Assembly: GCA_965261795.1 (NCBI GenBank)
Contig: OZ253476.1
Location: 744,001-808,000, forward strand
Direction: 5' to 3'
Source of the DNA: CBDCFV01 sp965261795
GTDB taxonomy: Bacteria; Chloroflexota; Dehalococcoidia; Lucifugimonadales; UBA3495
DNA length: 64,000 nucleotides
Shown here: piece after piece, positions 24,787-34,219 of the stretch
Layout: each line of letters starts with the position of its first letter
How positions within the stretch are numbered: the first letter of the stretch is position 1
Notes under the pieces: model-generated
Seen by the model: only the letters and a program-made list of their open reading frames with translations
Databases searched by the model: none
Told to the model about the DNA's origin: nothing
Position numbers and translations under genes: made by a program

Positions 24787-27700
24787 CTATCTCACCGTGA
24801 CCGTCATTGTGTCCGACGCGGTGAGGCTGGTCCCCAAATCCGTCACCGTCAGTTGGAACACCAGCGTGGCCGAACTCGAAGGGGCCACGAACTCGAAGGA
24901 ATCCGAGCCGGCGACATTGGGGACGTATGCTACAGACGATGAGCTTTTCAACATGCTCACCGTCGTCCCGCTGGTCTGGGTCCAGGCATAGGTCATGTCG
25001 TCGTCGTCGTTCACCGGAGAGCCGGTCCCGTAGACATATACGTTGGCCCCGAGCGTGACCGTCTTGTCGGCCCCCGCTGAGACCGTCGGAGGACTGGCGT
25101 TGCTGGGAGGCGGAGTGGGAGTCGGACTGGGCGGAGGGTTTGTGGAGGTTGGATTGGTGACCGTCACGCGGTAGGTCTGAGTGGCCGCGCCCTTCCCGTT
25201 GTGCGCGGTGACCGTGACCCATGCTCTTCCGGCCTCCACACCGGTGATCTTGAGGTCCGCGTTCGCCATCGAAGCCTTGACCACCGTTTCGTCGGACGAC
25301 GTGACGGTGTACCACTCAGCGCGGTGAACCGGCTGGCGACGCTGATTGTCTTGCTGCTCCCCTTGGCGACGGTCTGAGCCGTCGCGCTGCCGACACGGGA
25401 TGGCCGGACCGAGGCCGTGCTGACGACCGTCACCGGATAGTTGGCCAGTAGGACCTTGGTCCCCTTCTTGTAGAGCCGGACCGTGGCCTTGCCTGGGACG
25501 CATCCCTTGATGGAGACAGTCCCACTGTGGGTGGCCGAAACGCCCACTCCATCGCTTCCGGGGCAGATGCCGTTAAGCGCCAGGTTGCCCGTGTCCCCGG
25601 TGACGCCTACGGCTGGGTCAGCGGCACGGTTGATCACGACGTTCACGCCAGTGCCCACGTTGGCGGCTGTCAGCGTCGGGCTAATGGACGTGCCCACGTT
25701 GATGGACGATAGGACCGGCGAAAGGCTGGCGATGGGCGCCGGAACGGGGAGCATGGCGAAGCCGTGGCCCCAGGTATTGTTGGGGTCTTCCGTCGTGATC
25801 CGCTGGACGGCGGTGTCCTTGATCCAGTCGGCCACGTCCGCGGACGTGAACCGGCGGTTGTTGGAGTCATCGTAGCGGTCGATGATCAGGGCGGCCAAGC
25901 CCGCGATATGAGGCGCGGCCTGGCTGGTTCCCCAGAACCAACATTGCGTCCCCGCATTTTGTGTGGAGGTGCCAGGGATGACCTCCGTGGGAGAGGACCT
26001 CGCTTGCCCGCAGTCGGCCCCAACCACTTCGGGTTTGGCGCGTCCGTCGGTGGTGGGGCCGCGCCCACTGTAAGCCTGGATTACCGTAGGCGTCGAATGC
26101 TTGGCGGCCCCCACGGTCAGTGCCCCGGGGCTCGGGCTGTCCCCCGGAAACGTGATGCTGTACCAGGTCACGGCGTGTTCCAGGGTGTGCGGTTCCCAAA
26201 CACGGAGTTGTATCCACTTGGTGCTAGCGCACGGATCAACACTTCCGGTGGCGGCGCTTTTCCTGATGGTGACGAAGTACTTCCCGGGCAGAATGGTGTC
26301 CCCGACCTCTTCGTATGAGTATTGGCCTGCATATCCTCTCTGCGAGTCGGTGCCACCAACACCAGGGACATATCGCACGTGACCGGCGGGGGTCTCCTGG
26401 AACAGGTACAGGTCGAGGTCACAGTCGGCCCGGCCCCAACTGTCGTCCCACCGCATCTCCACGGACAGTTCCGAGTTGGTAGGGTCGATGGTTATGTAGT
26501 TTCGCTCGTCGGCGGGGGCGTAATTGTGAATGTTGTTCGTTACCTGACCGGTGTCCCGGAACGGGCCGTACCAGATGCGCTGGTGGTCGTTGCCTGCGAT
26601 ATTGACCCAAAGGACATCGGACTTGGCGGCGGTGTCGATAGTTTCCAGTACATTAATCTTGTTTCTCTCATCCTGCGCATTTGTGTACCGGGCGACGCCG
26701 TCGCCGAGGCCCTCGCTCAGGCCCCAATATATCGAGTAGTTGATGATGTCCACACCTTCACGGACCATCCACGCGACGTCTTCCTTCAGTCTCGTGAAGG
26801 CTTTCTGGGGGTCCATAAGGCGCATGGCGTTGGAGACGTACAGGGTCACTCCTCCGGCCACGTCAACCAAGGCCTCGGCCACCGTCGAGCCGTGCGTTCC
26901 CCCGGTGCAATCGTTTATGTCGCTCGAAGGAACGTTATTCGTGTCCGAATCGTAACACCGCTGCTCCACCCTGGCAGCTGGCGGAGCTCCCCGTCGTTCC
27001 TCAGGGCGGTAAAGTGGTCGAATCCCACGTCGATTATCCCAACCTTGACATCGGCGCCGTCGTAGGCGGACAGCCAGGACGCCGCTTGGTGCGCCGCAAC
27101 GCCCTGGCTCGTCACCGGCGTGGGCGTTGGAGTCGGTGTCGGCGCAGGCTGATAGGTAGAACTCCGCAGACCCGTTCCCGTCCCGGCGCGCCAACGCGCG
27201 GTACGCACTTCACGGACGCCGGGCTTCCACGAAAGCTCTCCCAATAGAGGGACCGGCACATAGCCCAAGATGCTGCCGTCATATACATGGAAGGCCGAGT
27301 CCGGCACGCCCTTGCTCTTCAGCCACGCGGCGACGACCGGGACCTGGGTCCAGTCGCTGAACTCCACGATCACGCGGATAGATGTGTCCTGATGATCCCG
27401 TCCGCGTGAGGCTGACTCCCGGGCCGTAAGTCCTCCGTGCTCGTACTGGTATGTGAGACCGCTAAGCCTGTCCTTGAGCTTTGGGTACGGGTAACCTTTC
27501 ATCATGGGCAGCCGGGGCTTGGTGGGTCCTCCCTGCCCGGTGGCTCCGCTCGGCGGCGGCGGGGTTATAAACACCTCCCATTCTTCCATCGCACGTACCC
27601 TCTCCACGCCCTCTCGCTGGGACAGCGCGCCCAACTGAGATACCGGGACGTAAGCGTAGATGAGGGGTGGAGCTAGTACCATGACCTTGGAGCGGGGCGA

Positions 27701-28090
27701 GATGTCCTGTTCTCCCATCCAAGTATCCAGGGCGTCTATCTCGGAAGCAGGCACATCGGTCGCGGTGAGGACCAAAGGACCGTCGTGCACGGGGGCCTGT
27801 CCCGCGGCCTCCGTCTCCGTCCATTCCTCCGCTTCGAAGCCGCCGACGACCTGCTGGAGCGTCTGGTCAAGATTTGGGTATTTTTCTGCGGGCGTCGGGG
27901 TCGGCGTAGGTGTAGGGGTTGACGTCGGTTCCTCAGACTGGGTGTTGTCCTGAGCAACGCGCGAACCGGGTTGTTGCTCTCCTGTCGGCGACTGGGTCGC
28001 CGGCCCACAGGCCAGCAGCGCCACAGCCACCAGGAGAAGAATAACGATGGGCAGGGATTGGCGGGCGGTCATTGTCCAAGAATGTTTCAT
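24787..28090 (-). pseudogene. Secreted subtilase (S8) lipoprotein gene broken by two frameshifts
   Basis: Three reading frames must be joined. Frame one, from 28090, encodes a lipoprotein signal (ALLAC), a Thr-Pro linker and the catalytic Asp region VKVGIIDVGFD. Near 26965-26980 the frame shifts, and the next frame holds GGTHGSTVAEA (His) and GTSQAAPHIAGLAALI (Ser). Near 25325-25340 it shifts again; the last frame holds two beta-sandwich Ig/PKD-like domains (SAGADKTVTLG...) and ends at 24787. Both shifts have the same sign (one base missing each time). The parts make one roughly 1100-residue surface protease in proper order. Either the gene is decaying or the assembly has two single-base errors. 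Confidence 0.82.
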
Positions 28091-28158
28091 ACGTCGTCTC
28101 CTACAAAGGTTTCATACGTCGTCTCCTACAAAGGTTTCATACGTCGTCTCCTACAAAG
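28084..28158 (-). repeat. Three tandem 25-bp units that triplicate the SD and start codon
   Basis: Units at 28084-28108, 28109-28133 and 28134-28158 are identical. On the minus strand each gives TAGGAG, 7 nt, then ATGAAAC. The unit nearest the gene starts the subtilase; the other two read ATG AAA CCT TTG TAG, a four-codon frame whose stop overlaps the next SD. Confidence 0.88.
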
Positions 28159-28512
28159 GTTGGTGTTCTGAAGGAACGGTTGCCCATGTTCTGACCCGTT
28201 CCCACTGGCCGCTTCAGGCTATTAACCGATTCGGCTCGGGAAAATCGTATCTAAAACCGGACGGTAGCGGCCCCGCCAAACCCCATGTTTATGCAGCCTG
28301 CCGGTTTTCAAGGAAGAAGTACACCGCCGGGACGTGGCGCCAAGCCTGAACAGCTACTGGACAAGTTTTCAAGGTTGACCCGACCCCCACAGCGGAGTAT
28401 GATTCACACCTCAGCGACCGGCAGTGGGCCGCTCCTTCAGCGGCTTCTTCGCTTCGGCGAGCCGGCCGCTCCTTTTTTATTAAGCCTTCTCGTTTGAACG
28501 ACCCGTTGCGCC
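28159..28512. other. Intergenic region, no gene seen
   Basis: About 350 bp upstream of the subtilase and downstream of the next leftward gene. It contains a hairpin GCCGCT-CCTTC-AGCGGC near 28431-28447 and a T-run at 28474-28480 on the plus strand. No protein gene is supported. Confidence 0.35.
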
Positions 28513-29067
28513 TTACCCCAAGTAGGTCAACGCCGTTTCCACTCCGTCCGGTAACTCCACCTCCAACGCCTGAAGGCTGTGGGCCAGGGTGTGGTAGTAG
28601 CCGGATACTACCAGCACGTCGATTATGCCAGCGTCGCCGACCTGCGCCCTGAGCACCTCGAAGCTCTTGTCCGAAACGCGGTGCTGGCGCAACAACTCCA
28701 GGACGAACTGGACGACCTCAGCGTCCTTCTGCTGCAAGCCGACCGGGGCGCGAAACTCCAGGATGGCGTTAATTTCATCATCGGTCAGCCCGGCCTCGTG
28801 GGCCGCCCGTTGGTTCACCGTCCACACGTAATGGCCCCGCGCTTCGCGGGCGGCCGTAAGAATGGCGAACGCTTTCACCCTGGGGTCCAAGGGCGTCTCA
28901 AACCGGGCGTATCCGCCAAGAGTAGCCAGGTTGCCGGCTGCTTGTGCGTTGTTGAGCAGGGCGGCGTAGTTGCGGGCCACACCGCCGCGGGTAGTCTCGA
29001 TCTCGTCCCAGACTGCTTGGTCGGCGGGGGTCATGTTTTCCCTGGTAGCGAATGGCACTCTAGCCAT
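28513..29067 (-). CDS. Carboxymuconolactone decarboxylase-family protein
   Basis: 184 residues from the ATG at 29067 with SD GGGAGG 7 nt upstream. The all-helical chain has the family pattern: RNYAALLNNAQAAGNLATLGGYARFET, then LDPRVKAFAILTAAREARGHYVWTVNQRAAHEAGL, then DEINAILE. The reactive CxxC of AhpD-type members is replaced by Y-V-W-T-V, so this belongs to the group without the redox pair; the conserved Glu and His remain. Function unclear; ring-opening lactone chemistry is only one possibility. It follows the Mo-hydroxylase gene but a strong terminator lies between them. Confidence 0.82.
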   Translation of the reverse strand: MARVPFATRENMTPADQAVWDEIETTRGGVARNYAALLNNAQAAGNLATLGGYARFETPLDPRVKAFAILTAAREARGHYVWTVNQRAAHEAGLTDDEINAILEFRAPVGLQQKDAEVVQFVLELLRQHRVSDKSFEVLRAQVGDAGIIDVLVVSGYYHTLAHSLQALEVELPDGVETALTYLG

Positions 29068-29100
29068 GACGTTTCCTCCCATCGGAATTATTTTGGGCAC

Positions 29101-29136
29101 AAAAAAAGCCAGGCCGCTCACAGGAGGGCCTGGCTT
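29101..29136 (-). terminator. Strong rho-independent terminator of the Mo-hydroxylase gene
   Basis: On the minus strand AAGCCAGGCC (29136-29127) pairs perfectly with GGCCTGGCTT (29115-29106) around an 11-nt loop, followed by five further T residues. It starts 15 bp after the stop at 29152. Confidence 0.9.
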
Positions 29137-29151
29137 CGGTGGTCCAGGTAA

Positions 29152-31428
29152 CTAGTCCGCGGCTTGCCCAGCCTCTTTCTTCCAAATTGCCTCGAGTATA
29201 GCTCCGGGGGACATGGGCAGCTCTTCCATCCGCACGCCGATGGCGTTTTGAATGGCGTTGCCGATGGCAGCCATCGGGGGGACGATGGGCACTTCGCCCA
29301 CGCCGCGAACACCGTAGGGATGCCCTGGGTTGGCGACCTCGACGATGATGGTGCTGATCATCGGCAGGTCCAAGCTGGTGGGCATACGGTAGTCCAAGAA
29401 GCTGGAGTTGGCCATCTGGCCGTCCTTATTGAAGAAGTACTCTTCGTTCAACGCCCAGCCTATGCCTTGGACCACGCCGCCCTGCATCTGTCCTTCGACA
29501 TAGCTGGGGTGGATGGCCTTTCCGGCGTCCTGCACCGCGGTGTAATCAAGGATAGTGACCTTTCCGGTCTCCGGGTCCACCTCAACGTCGGCGATGTGGG
29601 TGCTGAAGGCTCCGCCGGCTCCCTTGGGGTCCACGCTCACCTGGCTGGAAATGGGCCCGCCGGTGCTGTTCAACTGCTCCGCCAATTCCTTGAAGGTCAT
29701 GCTGAGGTCGGGATCGGACTTGTGGTGGAACGCCCCGTCGTCCAGGTCCACATCGTCTTTGTCCACTTCCCAGATGGTGGCGGCCCTTTCGATCATCTGC
29801 TTCTTGATGTCCTGGGCGCATTCATACGCAGCCCAGCCGCTGGCGAAGGTCACCCGGCTTCCGCCGGTCAGGAATGTGTAACCGACGGAATCAGTGTCCC
29901 CAACGCTGGGATGCACGTCCTCGGCGCCAATACCAAGCGCTTCGGCCGCCTGCATGGCGATGGAGGCCCGTGAGCCGCCGATGTCGGTGGAACCCTCTAC
30001 CAAGGTGATGGTGCCGTCGGCATTGACGCCGATGGAGCAACTGGACGGGAGGCCTATGTTGAACCAGAAACCGGAAGCGACGCCCCGGCCCCGGTAGGGG
30101 CCTTCCAATTTGGTCTGGTACTGGTCCGAGTCTTTGGCCGCTTGCAAAACCTCGATATTGCCAACTATCGGGAAGACCGGGCCGTCCACACGGCGAGTGC
30201 CTTCCTTGGAGGCGTTCAGCAACCGGAACTCAATGGGGTCCATCCCCAGTTTCTCGCTGATCTCGTCCACTACCGCCTCGCCGGCGAAGGCGGCGTTGGG
30301 CGCGGCGGGCGCCCGGTAAGCGGCGGTCTTGGGCTTGTTGACCAGAACGTCGTAGCCGTCGACCTTCATGTTTTCGATGTTATAGGGCGCGAATATGCAC
30401 TGGGCTCCTGCCGAAACCATCGAGCCGGGGAAAGCGCCGGCCTCGTAGGACATATCAGCGTAGGCCGCGACGATTGTACCGTCATTCTTGGCGCCCATCT
30501 TAACCTTGATGTAGGTGCCGGACGTGGGTCCTGTAGATTCGAAGACCTCGTCCCTGGACATGATCATCTTCACCGGCTGCCCGGTGTTCTGGGAAAGCAG
30601 CGCGGCCAGCGGCTCAAGGTATATCGGAATCTTCCCGCCGAACCCGCCTCCAATTTCCATGGGCACCACGGTTATCTTGGATACCGGAAGGTCCAACGCC
30701 CCCGCCAAGGCCTCCCTTGCGGAGAATGCGCCCTGGGTGCTGGTCCACACGGTCAGGTGGCCGTCGGCGTTCCAAAGAGCAGTCGCGTTTTGTGGCTCAA
30801 TGTAGCCTTGGTGGACGGTGGCGGTGCTGAATTCCCGCTCCACGATGATGTCGGCTTCCTTGAACCCCTTGTCTATATCGCCCTGCTCGTACCGCAGGTG
30901 GGAAGCGATGTTGCTGGGTTTATCGGTGCGTTCCCCCAACTCCGTCGTGGTGACGTCGTCATGCAACAGGGTGGCCGAGTCTTTCATAGCTTCCCGGACT
31001 TCGACGTATGCGGGAAGAACCTCGTATTCCACCTCAATCAAGTCAACCGCACTGGCAGCAACGTGGGCGTTAATCGCCGCCACGGCCGCGACCGGGTGGC
31101 CTTTGTAAAGGACTTTCTGGTTGGCCAGCAGGTTTTCGCTGGCGAACCGTGCGCTGCGGCCGGGAGAGTCCATCTTGGCCACCGGCATGTCGGCGCCGGT
31201 GATGACCGACTTGACGCCGGGGTAGGCGCGGGCTTTGCTCACGTCGATGGACTTGATGCGGGCATGGGCATGGGGACTTCGCAGCACCTTGCCATGCAAC
31301 AGCCCGGCTGCATGATAGTCACCGCCGTACTTGGCGCGACCGGTCACTTTATCGGTCCCGTCATGCCTGATGGGCCGAGTGCCAACAACCTTGTATTCGG
31401 TGTTGGAAAGAACAATGTTAGAGGCCAT
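29152..31428 (-). CDS. Xanthine dehydrogenase family molybdopterin-binding large subunit
   Basis: 758 residues from the ATG at 31428; GAGAGG lies about 9 nt upstream. The N-terminal a/b hammerhead is RHDGTDKVTGRAKYGGDY. Mo-cofactor motifs include EIGGGFGGK (near residue 260) and AYRAPAAPN at the position that gives AYXCSFR in form I CO dehydrogenase, so this is not a form I CoxL. The C-terminal YGVRGVGEVPIVPP carries the family's catalytic Glu. Substrates of such enzymes are purines, aldehydes or N-heterocycles. The matching 2Fe-2S subunit type is at 3470-3976, not adjacent, and no FAD subunit is in the window, so the complex is probably scattered. Confidence 0.93.
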   Translation of the reverse strand: MASNIVLSNTEYKVVGTRPIRHDGTDKVTGRAKYGGDYHAAGLLHGKVLRSPHAHARIKSIDVSKARAYPGVKSVITGADMPVAKMDSPGRSARFASENLLANQKVLYKGHPVAAVAAINAHVAASAVDLIEVEYEVLPAYVEVREAMKDSATLLHDDVTTTELGERTDKPSNIASHLRYEQGDIDKGFKEADIIVEREFSTATVHQGYIEPQNATALWNADGHLTVWTSTQGAFSAREALAGALDLPVSKITVVPMEIGGGFGGKIPIYLEPLAALLSQNTGQPVKMIMSRDEVFESTGPTSGTYIKVKMGAKNDGTIVAAYADMSYEAGAFPGSMVSAGAQCIFAPYNIENMKVDGYDVLVNKPKTAAYRAPAAPNAAFAGEAVVDEISEKLGMDPIEFRLLNASKEGTRRVDGPVFPIVGNIEVLQAAKDSDQYQTKLEGPYRGRGVASGFWFNIGLPSSCSIGVNADGTITLVEGSTDIGGSRASIAMQAAEALGIGAEDVHPSVGDTDSVGYTFLTGGSRVTFASGWAAYECAQDIKKQMIERAATIWEVDKDDVDLDDGAFHHKSDPDLSMTFKELAEQLNSTGGPISSQVSVDPKGAGGAFSTHIADVEVDPETGKVTILDYTAVQDAGKAIHPSYVEGQMQGGVVQGIGWALNEEYFFNKDGQMANSSFLDYRMPTSLDLPMISTIIVEVANPGHPYGVRGVGEVPIVPPMAAIGNAIQNAIGVRMEELPMSPGAILEAIWKKEAGQAAD

Positions 31429-31553
31429 TACAACCACCTCTCTACGGGAATAGGTCTGTCGCGAGATGGATGGATTGTACCATACCTCACTGAGGGCGAA
31501 AACGGCGGGATGTTATCATAAGAATTCCGAGGATGCCCATGCAGGAAGTTGGA

Positions 31554-32348
31554 ATGACGACAACAAATTGCGACCCGAGAGCACTCGAGATCGCCCGCTG
31601 CCTGCACCGGACCGAACAGCCGGAGCTTACGGTCCTCTTTGGCTCCCGGGCCAGGGGTGACTACGAGGACGGACGCTCCGACATAGACATTATGCTGGTG
31701 CAGGAACACCCGCCGTCTGAAGAGCAGGAATCCAGGACCCGCAATCAAGCCGAAACCTCCGCCCAGGAACTTTACCGGCAAGCGGTCCCGGTACAAATCA
31801 TTTGGAAAACCTCCGACGAATTCAACAGGATGCGCCGCAGCGTTAACCACTTGGTGGCCAGGGCTTTAAGAGACGGAGTAATGATGTCCCGCGACACCGG
31901 AGACTACAGCAGTGGATCCAATGACACCGGTGAGAATGACTATGAATACGAGTGGACGGTTACCGATGAACGCTACCGCCACGCGGAAAAACACTTGAAT
32001 GCATTTAATGCCTTGATCGACACCGGCCAGGACGACGACATGATCGGGCAACACGCCCAAGGCGCGATGGAACACGCGCTTAAGGCTTTGATCTCCGCTA
32101 CCAAAAACGCATATAACCGCACCCATGACATCAACGAGCTTGCTGCGGATGCGCTAAGGGCGGACCCGGATTTCCAATTCAGCCAAGGCATCGGCGGCGC
32201 AATCTACAACCAATACGCCGGGGCACAGGACTATCACCCCACAAAAAATCCTATATCCAACATCGCCGACTACCGGAATATCGTTAACGCCGACGTACAA
32301 GCCATCCTGGCCCGGGTGCGCGAAATCAGGGAAATCCAGCCGGAGTAA
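31554..32348 (+). CDS. Nucleotidyltransferase (MNT)-HEPN fusion protein, copy 1
   Basis: 264 residues from the ATG at 31554 (AGGAAG upstream); a start at 31533 is possible. The N-terminal minimal nucleotidyltransferase has FGSRARGDYEDGRSDIDIML (Gly30, Ser31, Asp43, Asp45). The usual third acidic residue (vDlv) reads VQII here. The C-terminal half is HEPN-like (PF05168 style): RYRHAEKHLNAFNALID, QHAQGAMEHALKALIS, THDINEL. Separate MNT and HEPN proteins form type VII toxin-antitoxin pairs in which the MNT AMPylates the HEPN RNase; here both are in one chain. A second, nearly identical gene follows 112 bp later. Function is inferred. Confidence 0.85.
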   Translation: MTTTNCDPRALEIARCLHRTEQPELTVLFGSRARGDYEDGRSDIDIMLVQEHPPSEEQESRTRNQAETSAQELYRQAVPVQIIWKTSDEFNRMRRSVNHLVARALRDGVMMSRDTGDYSSGSNDTGENDYEYEWTVTDERYRHAEKHLNAFNALIDTGQDDDMIGQHAQGAMEHALKALISATKNAYNRTHDINELAADALRADPDFQFSQGIGGAIYNQYAGAQDYHPTKNPISNIADYRNIVNADVQAILARVREIREIQPE

Positions 32349-32460
32349 GCCGGCCATTGGCCTTGCAGCGGGTGGGAGAGCCACACTTAAACTACCACTA
32401 CGGGCCAATATTCTGAGCGGAACCGACAGGGAAGCAATGACGCCCGTGCAGGGAGTTGGA

Positions 32461-33255
32461 ATGACGACAACAAATTGCGACCCGAGAGCACTCGAGATCG
32501 CCCACTGCCTGCACCGGACCGAACAGCCGGAGCTTACGATCCTCTTTGGCTCCCGGGCCAGGGGTGACTACGAGGACGGACGCTCCGACATAGACATTAT
32601 GCTGGTGCAGGAACACCCGCCGTCTGAAGAGCAGGAATCCAGGACCCGCAATCAAGCCGAAACCTCCGCCCAGGAACTTTACCGGCAAGAGGTCCCGGTA
32701 CAAATCATTTGGAAAACCTCCGACGAATTCAACAGGATGCGCCGCAGCGTGAACCACTTGGTGGCCAGGGCTTTAAGAGACGGAGTAATGATGTCCCGCG
32801 ACACCGGAGACTACAGCAGTGGATACAACGACAACAATGAGAACGACTATGAATACGAGTGGACGGTTACCGATGAACGCTACCGCCACGCGGAAAAACA
32901 TCTCAATACTTTCAATAACTTAATCGACGTTGGTGACCACGACGACATGATCGGGCAACACGCTCAAGGCGCAATGGAACACGCCCTCAAGTCCCTGATC
33001 TCCGCCACCCATACCGCATACGATCGCATCCACGACATCAATCAGCTTACCTCGGATGCGTTAAGGGCAGACTCGGATTTCCAATTCAGCCAAGGCATCG
33101 ACGGCTCCATCTACAACCAGTACGCCGGATCCCAGGATTATCACCCTACCCAAAATCCTATATCCGACATCGCCGACTACCGGAATATCGTTAACGCCGA
33201 CGTGCAAGCCATCCTGGCCCGGGTGCGTGAAATCAGGGGAATCCAGCCGGAGTAA
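32461..33255 (+). CDS. Nucleotidyltransferase (MNT)-HEPN fusion protein, copy 2
   Basis: 264 residues from ATG 32461 (GGGAG 5 nt upstream), the same length as copy 1, offset by 907 bp. The N-terminal 115 residues differ from copy 1 at only 3 positions (Arg/His15, Val/Ile27, Ala/Glu in YRQ-x-VPV). The HEPN half differs at about 20 positions. The nucleotidyltransferase motif (Gly30, Ser31, Asp43, Asp45) is intact, and the third acid is again replaced (VQII). This is a recent tandem duplication with change concentrated in the effector-like half, or with gene conversion of the first half. Confidence 0.85.
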   Translation: MTTTNCDPRALEIAHCLHRTEQPELTILFGSRARGDYEDGRSDIDIMLVQEHPPSEEQESRTRNQAETSAQELYRQEVPVQIIWKTSDEFNRMRRSVNHLVARALRDGVMMSRDTGDYSSGYNDNNENDYEYEWTVTDERYRHAEKHLNTFNNLIDVGDHDDMIGQHAQGAMEHALKSLISATHTAYDRIHDINQLTSDALRADSDFQFSQGIDGSIYNQYAGSQDYHPTQNPISDIADYRNIVNADVQAILARVREIRGIQPE

Positions 33256-33360
33256 GCCCGTTGCGGTAATCACCCGCCCGGACCCCAACCAAAAGCTGTA
33301 GTTTCCCCGGTATAATGGCATAGATTCGGCTTCAAACAGTCCAAACTGAGGAGGCGTCAC

Positions 33361-34020
33361 ATGGCTAACAAAAAGGGCACCGCAATGATGATGGTTATGG
33401 TCGACATACCCGCCGACAAGGAAGACGACTTCAACGGCTGGTATAACGAGGAGCACTTGGCTGAGCTTTTGTCCGTGCCGGGAATATTGAGCGCCGCACG
33501 GTACGAGGCGGTGAGTAGCGGCCCCAATCACTTGGCGTTTTACGAGTTGGAAAGCCCCGAGGTTATCAACACCGACGCCTTCAAGAACCGCCCGCGCACC
33601 GAGTGGGGACAGAGGGTCAGCCCGTCGCTGATCGGCGCCAACTTCATGAACTATGTCTTCGAAATGATCCACCCGAGCGAACTGACCTCCGAGATCGCCG
33701 AGTCCGGCATGGCGCCCACACTCCAGATAGGGCGCATGGACATTCCCCCGGAACATGAGGACGAATGGAACAAGTGGTACAGCGGCATTTACGTCCCCAA
33801 CTACGAAAAGGTGCCGGGCTGCATCAGGGGACGGCGCTGGCGGTCCGTGCGCGGCGAGCACAAGTACGCCGTGGTCTACGAGTTGGCCCACGACAAGGTA
33901 TCGGAGAGCGCTGAGTGGCTGGCGCAAAGGGACATCGACCCCAGCACCGCTCGTATCAGGCCCCTCATGACCCACGCGCCGGGATCGCCCGGCATATGGA
34001 ACAAGACCTTCGAGCTTTAG
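33361..34020 (+). CDS. Two-domain alpha/beta-barrel (EthD/DUF4286-like) protein
   Basis: 219 residues; CTGAGGAGG lies before the ATG at 33361. Two homologous units are seen: residues 8-40 (MMMVMVDIPADKEDDFNGWYNEEHLAELL) and about 120-150 (LQIGRMDIPPEHEDEWNKWYSGIYVPNY), each followed by a GCIRGRRW- or ILSAARY-like strand. In the second unit the His of the E-E-H-L motif is replaced by Tyr-Val, so only one cavity may be functional. The short protein at 23368-23679 is a single unit of this type. Function unknown. Confidence 0.75.
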   Translation: MANKKGTAMMMVMVDIPADKEDDFNGWYNEEHLAELLSVPGILSAARYEAVSSGPNHLAFYELESPEVINTDAFKNRPRTEWGQRVSPSLIGANFMNYVFEMIHPSELTSEIAESGMAPTLQIGRMDIPPEHEDEWNKWYSGIYVPNYEKVPGCIRGRRWRSVRGEHKYAVVYELAHDKVSESAEWLAQRDIDPSTARIRPLMTHAPGSPGIWNKTFEL

Positions 34021-34064
34021 AGGCGCACAATAATCCCCTCTCCTTGTGGGAGAGGGAGTTAGAA

Positions 34065-34178
34065 ACTATCTCAAAACTTGTCGCAGCACCCAACCCGTCA
34101 TTCCCGCGCAGGCGGGAATCTATAAGCCTCAGTCTGCGACGTGGGGAAATCAGCGAGACTAATTGGTTTTGAGATAGT
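34065..34178. mobile_element. Second MITE-like element with ACTATCTCAAAAC ends
   Basis: A 13-bp perfect terminal inverted repeat ACTATCTCAAAAC (34065-34077) / GTTTTGAGATAGT (34166-34178) encloses about 114 bp. A REP-like ATTCCCGC..GCGGGAAT palindrome lies in the middle (34100-34119), with GTCGCAG / CTGCGAC as an inner inverted pair. A partial relative at 15864-16060 shares CTCAAAACT-GTCGCA and CCCAACCCGTC. No clear target duplication is visible. Confidence 0.6.
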
Positions 34179-34219
34179 CTCTTATCAAAGCCACTACGCT
34201 TATGGCCGGGGAGAGAGCT

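Noticed and set aside
29152..31428. Aerobic CO dehydrogenase large subunit (CoxL form I)
   Set aside because: The form I active-site motif AYXCSFR is replaced by AYRAPAAPN.
30142..31521. Plus-strand frame of 459 codons inside the Mo-hydroxylase gene
   Set aside because: The minus strand has all cofactor motifs; the plus reading has none.
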